This document shows, piece by piece, positions 1 to 8,586 of a DNA stretch of 64,000 nt. The position numbers and the translations under genes were made by a program. Location of the stretch: the NCBI GenBank assembly GCA_019240125.1, contig JAFAYW010000042.1, positions 1 through 64,000 on the forward strand, read 5' to 3'. This DNA comes from Alphaproteobacteria bacterium (GTDB lineage: Bacteria > Pseudomonadota > Alphaproteobacteria > ATCC43930 > CGMCC-115725). The notes beneath the pieces are model-generated. The model was not told where the DNA came from. It did not search any database and saw only the letters and a program-made list of their open reading frames with translations. Every line of letters starts with the position of its first letter. Position 1 is the first letter of the stretch.

Positions 1-69
1 CCCGGATCAGGTTCAAAGGGTTGCCGCGGACCGGCGACATCTCAGCCCCTCCACAGGGCACCCCTCGGA
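1..69 (-). promoter_or_regulatory. TPP riboswitch (THI element), possibly cut by the window edge
   Basis: Read on the minus strand, this stretch has the conserved TPP aptamer blocks in order: a GGGGTGCCC-type P3/P2 start, the GCTGAGA core, and the closing CCCTTTGAACCTGATC block. It would sense thiamine pyrophosphate and switch off the gene downstream of it. That gene lies left of base 1 and cannot be seen; in this lineage it is usually a thiamine synthesis or uptake gene such as thiC. The expression platform is also outside the window. Confidence 0.93.
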
Positions 70-76
70 TACGCTA

Positions 77-107
77 ATTATAAAAGCGGTTGTCACACAG
101 CCGTCAA
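77..107 (-). promoter_or_regulatory. Sigma70-like promoter for the TPP riboswitch transcript
   Basis: On the minus strand a TTGACG -35-like hexamer (102-107) and a TATAAT -10-like hexamer (77-82) stand 19 bp apart, slightly wider than ideal. A start about 7 bases past the -10 box would fall near base 70, where the aptamer begins. That positional fit supports the call. Confidence 0.5.
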
Positions 108-179
108 GCCAGCCGGTGTGCGGTGCAGCATCGGCCGCCTGTCCCGCAACTGCTTTTCAGCAATGCCGCGATATCGAGC

Positions 180-653
180 TCAGTACTGAATGTTTGTGTT
201 TACCTCGCCGCGGGGGTTGTTCGGCGACACAAACAGATAAGACGTGATAACGCCGGTGGTTGCGGCCAGGACCCCAAGTGCAAAGGAAAGTGCCGTACCG
301 AGATCATCAACTGACATCCCCGCCCCTATCTCGGCGGAAGCACGGTTAGAATAGCCAAACGCAGCTAACGATGCGGCAACTACCAATGCATATATGATAA
401 GCGGCCCTTTCACCAGCAAACCTAGGAATTCGTTGCTTACATTAACGCGTTTTGTCTGATTTCTGAAGATGAAATGCGTCGCAGAGCCCAGATATCCCAA
501 GAATACGGGGCTTACTATCCTGACCATGCCTAGATTCTTTGGATAATCCAAAGGAAATCCAATTACGGGCGCAATTATCAAGAACATTAATTGGCATCCC
601 GTAATGATCAGACTAGCTGATATTATCCATCGCCGAGCGTGATTGATCTCCAT
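180..653 (-). CDS. Small membrane protein, unknown function
   Basis: The 157-residue product is not recognised. It has about four hydrophobic segments: near residues 10-32, 45-60 (GYLGSATHFIF), 80-100 and 122-142. The short N-terminus (MEINHARRW) is followed directly by a membrane segment, so the protein is probably inner-membrane. Base composition is visibly lower in GC than the 65-70% style of later genes, and codons ending in A or T are common, which suggests acquired DNA. The next gene upstream on the same strand (to 1725) ends 19 bp away and shares this composition, so the two may be cotranscribed. Confidence 0.65.
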   Translation of the reverse strand: MEINHARRWIISASLIITGCQLMFLIIAPVIGFPLDYPKNLGMVRIVSPVFLGYLGSATHFIFRNQTKRVNVSNEFLGLLVKGPLIIYALVVAASLAAFGYSNRASAEIGAGMSVDDLGTALSFALGVLAATTGVITSYLFVSPNNPRGEVNTNIQY

Positions 654-672
654 CTAAATTCTCTTTCAGAGA

Positions 673-1725
673 TCAATTGCACGTAAAACTCTCTGCATCC
701 ACTTTTGTACTTTTTGGACAAGCGGATGTGATCGATTTGGCCACTAAGTCATCAAAAGCCGCCAAGTAACGATCGCGCTGCCCGTCACTCAGGCCTTGAT
801 ATTGCGTCTGGGAACCAACCGCCTGCCTACTAACCAAGGCCATTAACGATCCATCAAACTCAAATCCTTGTTTTTTCAAATCGGAAATATTCCTAATATC
901 CATGTAGAAATCGAACGCCTCTCTCCAGCCGTCCGGTAAGGTCTTCGAATTCCGCAGAGGAGCCGATGTTTGGATAGACACCGCATACACCTTCCCGTCC
1001 GTATCCGTGGTCAATTTGATCTTTGCTACCAAATTCTGCTCCGAACTTAGTAGCGAAATAAGGGATTTCGAAAATAACTGGATATCCCTCCCGGTCTCGA
1101 CAATCCAATGAATACCTATGCTACCGGAGACGCGCGAGTACCCGCCTACTTGGCATGCTACAGACTTGGGAATTCGCTCTCCCGTTCGGTCTAGCTCTCC
1201 TCGCAGCCAGCTTTCTCCACCTCCAAGGATAGCCACCGTGTCACACTCTCGTGGCGGCCCTCCCTGCGCCGACACACGACACAAGGCAAGGTGCTGTTCG
1301 CCGGAAATGCTTGGCGTTGCCTCTACCACTTGTGTCCCCTTGTCCAATCGGCCAGATTTAGCCAGGTCCAAGAGTGCCCTGAGACGCTTCGATCCGTCGT
1401 TAAATTCTTCAGGACGCGCCCATATGTACTTAGGTTCTTTGCCGCAGAGACGGTTTAATCCTTGAGGTGTTGTAGTCAACCGTTGTTTGGGTTCTTTCAA
1501 TTCAGCGCGAGACTGTCTTGCTTCTGCAAGACTGGTGTCTGAACCACAGCTTGGCGGTATATTCGCGTGTCCGGAGAAAAGCACTTTTGAGTCGATGGAG
1601 CTCAGCGGTGCGGTGCAATCTACGGGGGCCGCGATTGCGACCTCGGCAGCGGAGACCCGCGCCGCTCCGAACTGTATCGCAAACAACGCGAGTACAAGGC
1701 GTGCTGCCTTTTGGATATTCGGCAT
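673..1725 (-). CDS. Secreted protein of unknown function
   Basis: The ORF track starts this gene at 1869, but the internal ATG at 1725 begins a normal signal peptide (MPNIQKAARLVLALFA, cleavage after ...VSAAE), and using it removes an overlap with the upstream oxygenase. The mature protein is about 325 residues with several cysteines spread along it and no motif I recognise. It is likely periplasmic or exported. GC content is lower than in the core genes and similar to the neighbouring membrane protein, so the pair looks like an accessory insertion next to the riboswitch. Confidence 0.62.
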   Translation of the reverse strand: MPNIQKAARLVLALFAIQFGAARVSAAEVAIAAPVDCTAPLSSIDSKVLFSGHANIPPSCGSDTSLAEARQSRAELKEPKQRLTTTPQGLNRLCGKEPKYIWARPEEFNDGSKRLRALLDLAKSGRLDKGTQVVEATPSISGEQHLALCRVSAQGGPPRECDTVAILGGGESWLRGELDRTGERIPKSVACQVGGYSRVSGSIGIHWIVETGRDIQLFSKSLISLLSSEQNLVAKIKLTTDTDGKVYAVSIQTSAPLRNSKTLPDGWREAFDFYMDIRNISDLKKQGFEFDGSLMALVSRQAVGSQTQYQGLSDGQRDRYLAAFDDLVAKSITSACPKSTKVDAESFTCN

Positions 1726-1852
1726 GCTTAGCCGCTTGTTGATGAGAGTGCCGCATGGCAACGCTGTGCGCGGCGTAAACTCTGACCGCTTTGATGCATC
1801 CGCACAAGACGTCTTCGTAACGCGCGGTTGCCGTTGCTGCGAAGTTACGACA

Positions 1853-2917
1853 TCAACCGGCGTACTCACTGCTGCCGGCGGCGCGGCGGTGGGCGAAATT
1901 CAGGGTCAGCAGGCGCTCGTTGAAGTCGCCGGGGGTGATGGGTTCGTATTTCGGCGGGTGGTCGGCGTCGACGCAGGTCGGTACCGGGGCGACCACGACA
2001 TCGTGGTTGGGGCCAAGGAAGAAGGGGCAGGCGTAGCGCGCCTCGTTGTTGCGGTTGATGACGCGGTGCGGTGTCGCCGGGAAGCGGTCGTTCGAATAGC
2101 GCGCCAGCATCGCGCCGGTATTGACGACAAACGTGCCGGGAATTGCCGGCGGACGGATCCATTCGCCCTCGGCGGTACGCACCTCAAGGCCTGGCAATGC
2201 CGACTGCGCCAGGAAGGTGATGAAGTTGTTGTCGGTATGCGGCGCAAAGCCGAATTCGTTGTCACCCGGGTCCTGCTGCGGCGGGTAGTGGATCAGGCGG
2301 ATCGTCCCGTTCGGCTCGGCAAACGCCTCATCGAAATAACCTTCCGGCAAACCCAGTGCCAAGGCAAAGAGCGGCACGAGGCGCGTCGTCATCGCCTCCA
2401 TCGCGGCGTAGTAGGCGGTTGTGGCGGCGCGCAATTCGGGCATGTCGGCTGGCCAGCGGTTGAGGCCGATCAGCCGCTTTTTGCTGACGATGTCGGGGTG
2501 GTCGGGCGCCCTGTCGCGGGTGATGTAAAAGCTCTCGCTGAAATTCGGCTTGGTGTTCTTGTTGACCGGCGAGTGGCGCACGACCTGCCCGCCAAACGGC
2601 AGATAGCCGATATTGAGATCGCCGACTTTTAGCGCCAGCTTATCGTCCTCGGGCCTGGCAAAGAACTTGGCGGCGACCTCGAACACCCGGGCCGGCAATT
2701 CCTGCGCGATACCGTGATTGGCGACGACGAGAAAGCCGGTATCGGCGCAGGTGCGGGCGACCTCGCGGGCCAGGGGTGCTTCGGCGCCTTGTGTGCCGGC
2801 GAGAAACGGTCCGACATCGAGGACCGGGATGCGGCCGTGATCGCTCGTGTCGTCAGTGTGGCGCGGGTCGGCGCGGGTGACGTTTGGCGCGGTGATGTCG
2901 TTCATGGCTTTGTCCAC
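1853..2917 (-). CDS. 2-oxoglutarate/Fe(II) oxygenase, isopenicillin N synthase family
   Basis: The 354-residue protein has the usual two-part layout: an N-terminal DIOX_N region from about residue 30 (IPVLDVGPFL, GFLVVANHGI) and a C-terminal jelly-roll. The iron ligands are visible as HTD (His227, Asp229) and the distal His284 in ATPHRVINR; Arg294 in ARYACPFF fits the co-substrate-binding arginine. Such enzymes couple 2-oxoglutarate decarboxylation to substrate oxidation; the substrate cannot be told from sequence. The start overlaps the end of the upstream alpha/beta hydrolase gene, so the two are probably cotranscribed and may act on one compound. Confidence 0.88.
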   Translation of the reverse strand: MDKAMNDITAPNVTRADPRHTDDTSDHGRIPVLDVGPFLAGTQGAEAPLAREVARTCADTGFLVVANHGIAQELPARVFEVAAKFFARPEDDKLALKVGDLNIGYLPFGGQVVRHSPVNKNTKPNFSESFYITRDRAPDHPDIVSKKRLIGLNRWPADMPELRAATTAYYAAMEAMTTRLVPLFALALGLPEGYFDEAFAEPNGTIRLIHYPPQQDPGDNEFGFAPHTDNNFITFLAQSALPGLEVRTAEGEWIRPPAIPGTFVVNTGAMLARYSNDRFPATPHRVINRNNEARYACPFFLGPNHDVVVAPVPTCVDADHPPKYEPITPGDFNERLLTLNFAHRRAAGSSEYAG

Positions 2918-3687
2918 GCAAGGATCGCGCCGGCCACCTCACCCGGCTGGTCGAGTTCGGCGAGATGGCCGGCGCCGGCGATGATGCTGATCTCGCTCGG
3001 TCCGGCGATGCCGGCGGCGAAGCGGTCGGCGTAACTGCGCGGCATGATGCGGTCGTGCTCGCCCCAGACCAGCAGGGTCGGGGCCGTGATCAGCTTCAGG
3101 CGCTTCTCCAATTTGCTATTGCCGAGCGGCCAGAAGATGCGCGCCGCCGCCTCGTTGGCGCGTACCTGCTCGATCGGCCATTCCGGCGAGTTCTGCCCCT
3201 CGGGCTCGGCCTTGAGCGCGGTCCAGCGCTCCGGGTCGGCGCACAGCAGCCCCGGGATGTCGGGGGCGCGTTGCGCCCAGGGGTCGGTCGCGGGGTCTTT
3301 TTCGTCAAACAGGCCAAAGGGGGCAATCAGCGCCAGTGTCCTGACCGATTGCGGCCAGATCGCCGCGATTTCGGCCGCCAGCGAGCCGCCGACCGAGCTC
3401 CCCGCGAGGTCGGCACCCGCCAGTCCCGCTTTGTCGAGCAATTGCCGTGTGGCCAAGACCCAATCGAGATGCGTATCGAGGACGGTATGGCCGCGATCGC
3501 CGCCGGGAAATCCGGGCAGGGACGGCACGATTACGGTGCGCTCGCGCGCCACCGCGTCGAGGAACGGGGTCCACCGCGGCAACCCGCCATAACCCGCAAG
3601 AAAGCCGAGCACCGGGCCGCTCCCCTTGCGCCAGACGCGGCAGGAAAAACCGTTCACTTCGACGGTTGTCGTATCAGGTTCGCTCAC
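2902..3687 (-). CDS. Alpha/beta hydrolase
   Basis: The 261-residue protein carries the elements of the fold: the nucleophile elbow GSSVGG (Ser98), an acidic residue in VWGEHDRIMP and the histidine in GAGHLAEL near the C-terminus. There is no signal peptide, so it is cytoplasmic. It is the first gene of a two-gene unit with the oxygenase, whose start overlaps its end by 16 bp. The pair suggests breakdown of a small organic compound through oxidation and hydrolysis, but the order and substrate are inference. Esterase, C-C hydrolase and dehalogenase roles cannot be separated. Confidence 0.85.
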   Translation of the reverse strand: MSEPDTTTVEVNGFSCRVWRKGSGPVLGFLAGYGGLPRWTPFLDAVARERTVIVPSLPGFPGGDRGHTVLDTHLDWVLATRQLLDKAGLAGADLAGSSVGGSLAAEIAAIWPQSVRTLALIAPFGLFDEKDPATDPWAQRAPDIPGLLCADPERWTALKAEPEGQNSPEWPIEQVRANEAAARIFWPLGNSKLEKRLKLITAPTLLVWGEHDRIMPRSYADRFAAGIAGPSEISIIAGAGHLAELDQPGEVAGAILAWTKP

Positions 3688-3700
3688 TTCGTTTCGCTCC

Positions 3701-3723
3701 CTGCGTTCGGCTTTGGAACGCAG
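3701..3723 (-). terminator. Hairpin between the HD-GYP and hydrolase genes
   Basis: An 8-bp perfect stem (CTGCGTTC/GAACGCAG) with a 7-base loop lies in the 86-bp gap after the HD-GYP stop codon. There is no run of T on either strand, so it may attenuate or protect RNA ends rather than act as a classical intrinsic terminator. Confidence 0.3.
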
Positions 3724-3773
3724 TCTAGCGCCGGCATGGCCGGAGCGTCACGCTGGAGCGTTTCGACGAGGGG

Positions 3774-4940
3774 TTATTTACCGAGGGAAGTGCCGAGCGC
3801 CTGGCTGTGGCGCGCCGCGGCGGCGGCGATTTCCTCGTCGTGATCGGCGAAGCGCTCGGCGATCGCCGCAAAATCGGCGGTGTGGGCCAGGAAAGTATCG
3901 AGAATGTCCGGGTCGAAATGCGTGCCGCGACCCTCGCACAAGATTTCGATCGCCTTCTGCTGCGAGAAGGGGGCCTTGTAGATGCGCCGGCTGATCAATG
4001 CGTCATACACATCGGCCACCGCCATCAGCCGCGCCGATAAGGGGATCTCATCGCCACTGCGGCCCTCGGGATAGCCGCTGCCATCCCATTTTTCCTGGTG
4101 CGACAATGCGATTTCCTTGGCGTAGCGCAGGAATTCGACCGAGGTGCCGAGCCGTTGCTCCGCCGATGCGATGCTTTCATAACCCAGCGTCGTGTGGGTC
4201 TTCATGATCTCCATTTCCTCGAAATCGAGACGACCCGGTTTCAAAAGGATGCGATCGGGGATGCCGACCTTGCCGATGTCATGCAGCGGCGCCGATTTGA
4301 ACAGCAGCTCAATTGTGCCTTCGTCGATCTGTGAGCGGAAGCGTGGGTGCTTCTGCAGATGCGTCGCGAGCGTGCGTACGTAATGCTGGGTGCGGCGAAT
4401 GTGGTTGCCGGTCTCGTTGTCGCGCGTCTCGGCCAATGAGGCGACAGCCAATACCGCGACATCCTGAATGACGCGCATTTCCTGGGTTCGGCGCTGAACC
4501 TCCTGCTCCAGGAACAGGTTTTGCCGCTTGAGAAGGTCCGCCGTCGATTTCATGTTGAGGTGGTTGCGCACCCGGGTGCGAACCAAAGGCGGGCTGATCG
4601 GTTTGGAGATGTAGTCGATGGCGCCGAGTTCGAAACCGTGCTGCTCGTTCTCGGAAGCGGCACGGTCGGTCAGGAAGACCACCGGAATATCAACCGTCAA
4701 CGGGTCGCGCTTCAGCTGATAACAGACCTCGAGCCCGCTCAGCCCGGGCATCACCGTGTCGAGCAGAATCAGGTCGGGCAACGGCCTGCCGCGTGCCATC
4801 CGCAGTCCGGTTTCGCCGTCCGGGGCAGCGATGATGCGGCACTGATCGGATAGCGCCTGCCCGATGCCCATCAGACTCTCCGGCGAATCATCGACAACCA
4901 GAACGGTCGGCAATTCGATCACGCCGCGAACATCGTCCAT
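3774..4940 (-). CDS. Response regulator with HD-GYP output domain (RpfG type)
   Basis: Residues 10-125 form a receiver domain: the acidic pair is in LVVDDS and the phosphoacceptor is Asp61 in LILLDTVMPG. A short helical linker (RQNLFLEQEVQRRTQEM) leads to the HD-GYP domain with HDIGKVGIPD and HQEKWDGSGYPEG. HD-GYP domains of this class hydrolyse cyclic-di-GMP, so phosphorylation probably tunes motility or biofilm state. All metal-binding signature residues I can check are present, which suggests an active enzyme. No histidine kinase is adjacent, so the partner is elsewhere. The gene stands alone on the minus strand. Confidence 0.93.
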   Translation of the reverse strand: MDDVRGVIELPTVLVVDDSPESLMGIGQALSDQCRIIAAPDGETGLRMARGRPLPDLILLDTVMPGLSGLEVCYQLKRDPLTVDIPVVFLTDRAASENEQHGFELGAIDYISKPISPPLVRTRVRNHLNMKSTADLLKRQNLFLEQEVQRRTQEMRVIQDVAVLAVASLAETRDNETGNHIRRTQHYVRTLATHLQKHPRFRSQIDEGTIELLFKSAPLHDIGKVGIPDRILLKPGRLDFEEMEIMKTHTTLGYESIASAEQRLGTSVEFLRYAKEIALSHQEKWDGSGYPEGRSGDEIPLSARLMAVADVYDALISRRIYKAPFSQQKAIEILCEGRGTHFDPDILDTFLAHTADFAAIAERFADHDEEIAAAAARHSQALGTSLGK

Positions 4941-5140
4941 TCGTTCTTGCCTCGTACCCCGTAATGCAACGCGATGCGGATCGCCTGCGAAGTCGTCCTA
5001 AGTTCAGGTAACAACCGCCGCGATACACAGGTCCGCAGGCAAGCCTCGACCCGATGAAATGTTCTCCGAGAGTTTGCCGGGAGTCTCTGAAGTTTCAGTT
5101 AAAAAGCAAGCTGATGGCCCGCTGGTTGGGGTTCTCGCAG

Positions 5141-5175
5141 GCAAAGAAAAATGGCCGGACGCGAGGTCCGGCCAT
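5141..5175 (-). terminator. Intrinsic terminator of the BAX-inhibitor-like gene
   Basis: A perfect 10-bp stem (ATGGCCGGAC/GTCCGGCCAT, 5151-5160 with 5166-5175) and a 5-base loop are followed on the minus strand by TTTTCTTT. It sits 27 bp past the stop codon at 5202 and is a textbook rho-independent terminator for that gene. Confidence 0.88.
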
Positions 5176-5201
5176 TCGAGGCTTTCTCGATTCGAGCGGC
5201 G

Positions 5202-5930
5202 TTAGTCGCGGCGGGTTCCCATCAGCTGCATCAACATCATGAACAGGTTGATGAAGTCGAGGTACAGCCGCAGAGCGCCCATCACCGCTGTCTTGCTGGC
5301 GGTCTGGCCATCCGCGTACTGGTAGCCGTAATAGCTCTCCTTCAGCGACTGGGTATCCCAGGCAGTCAGACCGGTGAACACCACGACGCCGATTACCGAG
5401 ATCGCGAATTGCAGCGCGGTAGAGCCGATGAACAGGTTTACCAGGCTGGCGATGATGATGCCGATGAGGCCCATGAACATGAACGAGCCCACCTGCGTCA
5501 GGTCGCGCCGCGTCGTATAGCCGTAAAGGCTGGTCGCCGCGAACGTGCCGGCCGTGATGAAGAACACCCGCGCGATGCTGGCGCCGGTAAAGACGTAGAA
5601 GATGCTGGCCAATGAAAGGCCCATCAGGCCCGAGTACAGCCAGAACAGCATCTGCGCCGTGCTCGCCTGCATCCGGTTGATGCCGTAGCTGAGCCACATC
5701 ACCAAGCCGATCGGCGCCAGCATCACGATGTATATCAATGGCGTGCGCGCGATCGACATATAAAAGCCGGATCCATACGCGACATAGGCGACAATGCCGG
5801 TCAACGCCAGGCCCGACGCCATGTAGTTGTAGATGCGGAGCATGTACTCGCGCAGGCCGACATCGATGTCGGCCTGGGCAGCACCATACGCCGGCCGCAC
5901 CGTCCAGCGGGGTTGCGAACCGAGAGCCAT
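5202..5930 (-). CDS. BAX inhibitor-1/YccA family membrane protein
   Basis: The ATG at 5930 is chosen over the 6074 start because a GGAG ribosome site lies 8 bases upstream and the product then begins as family members do (MALGSQPRW...GLREYMLRIYNYMASGLALTG). The 242-residue protein has about seven membrane segments and the family ending around FINLFMMLMQLMG, with the acidic residue in WDTQ. Bacterial relatives such as YccA restrain the FtsH protease or conduct Ca2+ and H+; the exact role here is not known. It is a single-gene unit closed by a strong terminator. Confidence 0.92.
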   Translation of the reverse strand: MALGSQPRWTVRPAYGAAQADIDVGLREYMLRIYNYMASGLALTGIVAYVAYGSGFYMSIARTPLIYIVMLAPIGLVMWLSYGINRMQASTAQMLFWLYSGLMGLSLASIFYVFTGASIARVFFITAGTFAATSLYGYTTRRDLTQVGSFMFMGLIGIIIASLVNLFIGSTALQFAISVIGVVVFTGLTAWDTQSLKESYYGYQYADGQTASKTAVMGALRLYLDFINLFMMLMQLMGTRRD

Positions 5931-6070
5931 AGAAGCCACTCCAACGGAAATGAGGATGATCCCTCGATCGCGGATATTGGCACAAAATGGGGGATTTTCA
6001 ATGTGCCGCCCGGTGCGGCCCGTTGGCCGTCGCGCTATCGCACTGATTGAATTCCGTTTTGGCTCGGCGA

Positions 6071-8584
6071 TCACTCGTTGCGCAGATACGCGGCGGGCTT
6101 GGCACCCAGCGCGCGCCAGGTGCCGGCGAGGCCGAACCCCAGGGTGATCAGGATGGCTGCCGCGGCCGTGCCGAACAGTGGCCGCGCCAGGAAGACCCAG
6201 TCGCTGTGCAGCGGTCCTGTCACCAGCAGATACGCGGCGCTCGTACCAACGGCGACGGCCACGAGCGCGACGGCGCCGCCGAGCAACGCGTGCTCCATCA
6301 GGAAAGCGCGCGCGATCGTGCCGCGGCTCGCGCCGAGCACCTGCAGTATCACTGCGTCATAGACACGACGACGCTGTCCCGCCGCTAGCGCCGCGCCAAG
6401 TACGAGCACTCCCGCCCCGAGGGTTACCAGCCCGACAACGCGGATCGCCACCCCGATCGTGGCGACGACGCCTGCCACCGTGGCAAGCGACTCGCGCACT
6501 GGGATGGCGGAGACATTGGGAAACTGCTCGGTCACCTGCCGCACCAGCCCTTCCTCGCGGGCCGGCGGCAGATACACGGCGGCGAGATGTGTCTGCGGCG
6601 CGTCTTCCAGCACTCCAGGCGCGAAGACGATGGCGAAATTGATGCCGAGCTGCGTCCAGTCGATGCGGCGCAGGTTGGCGATGCGGGCGGTAACATCGCG
6701 TCCCAGCAGGTTGACGGTCAGCGTGTCTCCGATCTTGAGGCCCATGCCTTCGGCCAGGCCGGCATCGAACGAGATCAAGGGCGGCCCGTGATAATCCGCG
6801 GGCCACCAGCTGCCGCTCGACACTTGCGACCCATCCGGGACAGTCGACGCATAAGTCAGCCCGCGGTCGCCGCTCAGCGCCCATCGCGACCCTTCCTCGA
6901 CCTGGGCTTTTTCAACCGCGACGCCGTTGATCTGCGTGATGCGGCCGCGCAGCATCGGCACTTGCGCGAAGGTAGCGTCTGGCGTCGAACGCACCATTGC
7001 CTCAAACCCGGCCAACTGATCGGGCTGGATGTCCAGGAAAAAATCCGCCGGAGCGTGTTCCGCCAGCCGACTCCTGATCTCCACCCCGAGATTGCCCTGC
7101 ACCAGGGCAATCGCCATCATCACGCTGAGCCCGATACCAAGTGACAGCACCACTCGGGGCGTCGGCGCGCCGGGCCGGTGCAGATTGGCTAGCGCAACCC
7201 GCCACGCGGGACGTAAGGGGCGCGGCAAGCGACGCGCCCCTATCACCACCAGGGCACCAGCGCCGCGGAAGATCGCAAACGCGCCTAGCGCCGCCGCGAT
7301 ATACCACACCGCGATGCGCCGGTCGGGTGCGGTAGCGATCACCAGCACCGCCAGGCCCAGCGCCGCGACAAAGCTGCCGAATGCCGCCACGGGCGCGAGA
7401 CCCCGCCGCACCGGCTCGACCCGCTCGCGGAACAGGGCGGCCGGGCGCACCGCTCCAATCGCCGCCAGCGGCCATAGCGAAAACGCCAAGGTCGCCAGTA
7501 CGCCGCACAGCGCCGCGATCGCCAGCGGCTCGACATACAGCCCGGATTGTACTGTGACCGGCAACACGCCCTTGATCAGCGGCGCGATCACCATCGGCGC
7601 GGCGCCGCCGACCGCCAACCCCATCGCGATCCCGCTGGCGGCCATCACCAACAGCTGCAACAGATAGGCGGAAAAGATCAGAGCGTTCGAGGCGCCGAGG
7701 CATTTCAGCGTCGCGATCGATCCGGTCCTGCTCTCGACGTAGCCAGCGACGGCATTGCCAATCCCGATGCCGCCGACCAGCAACGCCGAGATAGCCGCCA
7801 GATGCAGAAAAAAGGCGATGCGATCGAGAAACCGCTGCAGCCCGGGCGACCCCTCGGCGGCGCTGCGCAATTGCCACCCCGCCTCCGGGAAACGCGCCTT
7901 GGCGGTGGCGATCCACTCCGCGGCATTTGTGCCGGCTGGCAGCCGCAGGCGGTACTCGTAGTTGACGATCGCCCCCGGTCCCAGCAACCGCGCCGCGTCG
8001 AGTCCGGCTCGCGACAACAGTACACGCGGCCCAAAGGCGAGCCCGGCGAAGGCAGCATCGGGCTGGTTTTCAATCACGCCGCGCAGTTGCAAGGTCGCGC
8101 TGCCAATACGAAAGGTGTCGCCGACGGCGATGCCAAGGCGGCTCGCTACCGCCGCCTCGACCGCGGCGCCATAGGTGCCGTCTTTCGCCGCAAGCCCCTG
8201 CGCAAGCGACTGCGCCGGCTTTAACGTGACCGCACCGTAAAGCGGGTAGGCGGCATCAACCGCCTGCAATTCGATCAGGCTGCGCTTGCCGCCGTCAATC
8301 GAGCGCGCCATCCCGCGCATGCGGATAGCTTCAGAAACCGTGCCGCTGGCCCCCAGGAACTGGCGTTCATCGTCGTTCGCGGGGCGCAAGGCGAGGCGGG
8401 CGCTGACATCGCCGCCCAGCATGTCGCGCGCGTTGGCGACGATACCGCGCTGGACCGCGGCGCCCAGCGAGCCCACCGCCGCCACAGCCCCGACTCCGAG
8501 TGCCAGACAGGCGAGGAAGACGCGGAAGCCGCGGCCGCCGCCGCGCATCTCGCGGCGGGCCAAACGGGCAGCCTGCACCAGCAT
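6071..8584 (-). CDS. ABC transporter permease, FtsX/MacB-like, YbbP type
   Basis: The 837-residue protein has the YbbP layout: an N-terminal membrane anchor (FRVFLACLALGVGAVAAVG), a large periplasmic MacB-like domain, a four-helix FtsX core around residues 255-380, another periplasmic domain, and a final FtsX core near the C-terminus. Its ATPase partner ends 2 bp upstream, so the pair forms one transporter. YbbAP-type systems are thought to work mechanically on lipids or hydrophobic compounds at the membrane and not to import solutes. The cargo cannot be predicted. Confidence 0.92.
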   Translation of the reverse strand: MLVQAARLARREMRGGGRGFRVFLACLALGVGAVAAVGSLGAAVQRGIVANARDMLGGDVSARLALRPANDDERQFLGASGTVSEAIRMRGMARSIDGGKRSLIELQAVDAAYPLYGAVTLKPAQSLAQGLAAKDGTYGAAVEAAVASRLGIAVGDTFRIGSATLQLRGVIENQPDAAFAGLAFGPRVLLSRAGLDAARLLGPGAIVNYEYRLRLPAGTNAAEWIATAKARFPEAGWQLRSAAEGSPGLQRFLDRIAFFLHLAAISALLVGGIGIGNAVAGYVESRTGSIATLKCLGASNALIFSAYLLQLLVMAASGIAMGLAVGGAAPMVIAPLIKGVLPVTVQSGLYVEPLAIAALCGVLATLAFSLWPLAAIGAVRPAALFRERVEPVRRGLAPVAAFGSFVAALGLAVLVIATAPDRRIAVWYIAAALGAFAIFRGAGALVVIGARRLPRPLRPAWRVALANLHRPGAPTPRVVLSLGIGLSVMMAIALVQGNLGVEIRSRLAEHAPADFFLDIQPDQLAGFEAMVRSTPDATFAQVPMLRGRITQINGVAVEKAQVEEGSRWALSGDRGLTYASTVPDGSQVSSGSWWPADYHGPPLISFDAGLAEGMGLKIGDTLTVNLLGRDVTARIANLRRIDWTQLGINFAIVFAPGVLEDAPQTHLAAVYLPPAREEGLVRQVTEQFPNVSAIPVRESLATVAGVVATIGVAIRVVGLVTLGAGVLVLGAALAAGQRRRVYDAVILQVLGASRGTIARAFLMEHALLGGAVALVAVAVGTSAAYLLVTGPLHSDWVFLARPLFGTAAAAILITLGFGLAGTWRALGAKPAAYLRNE

Positions 8585-8586
8585 CG

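Noticed and set aside
1487-2632. 381-residue plus-strand ORF
   Set aside because: It is antisense to the secreted protein and the oxygenase and shows no domain.
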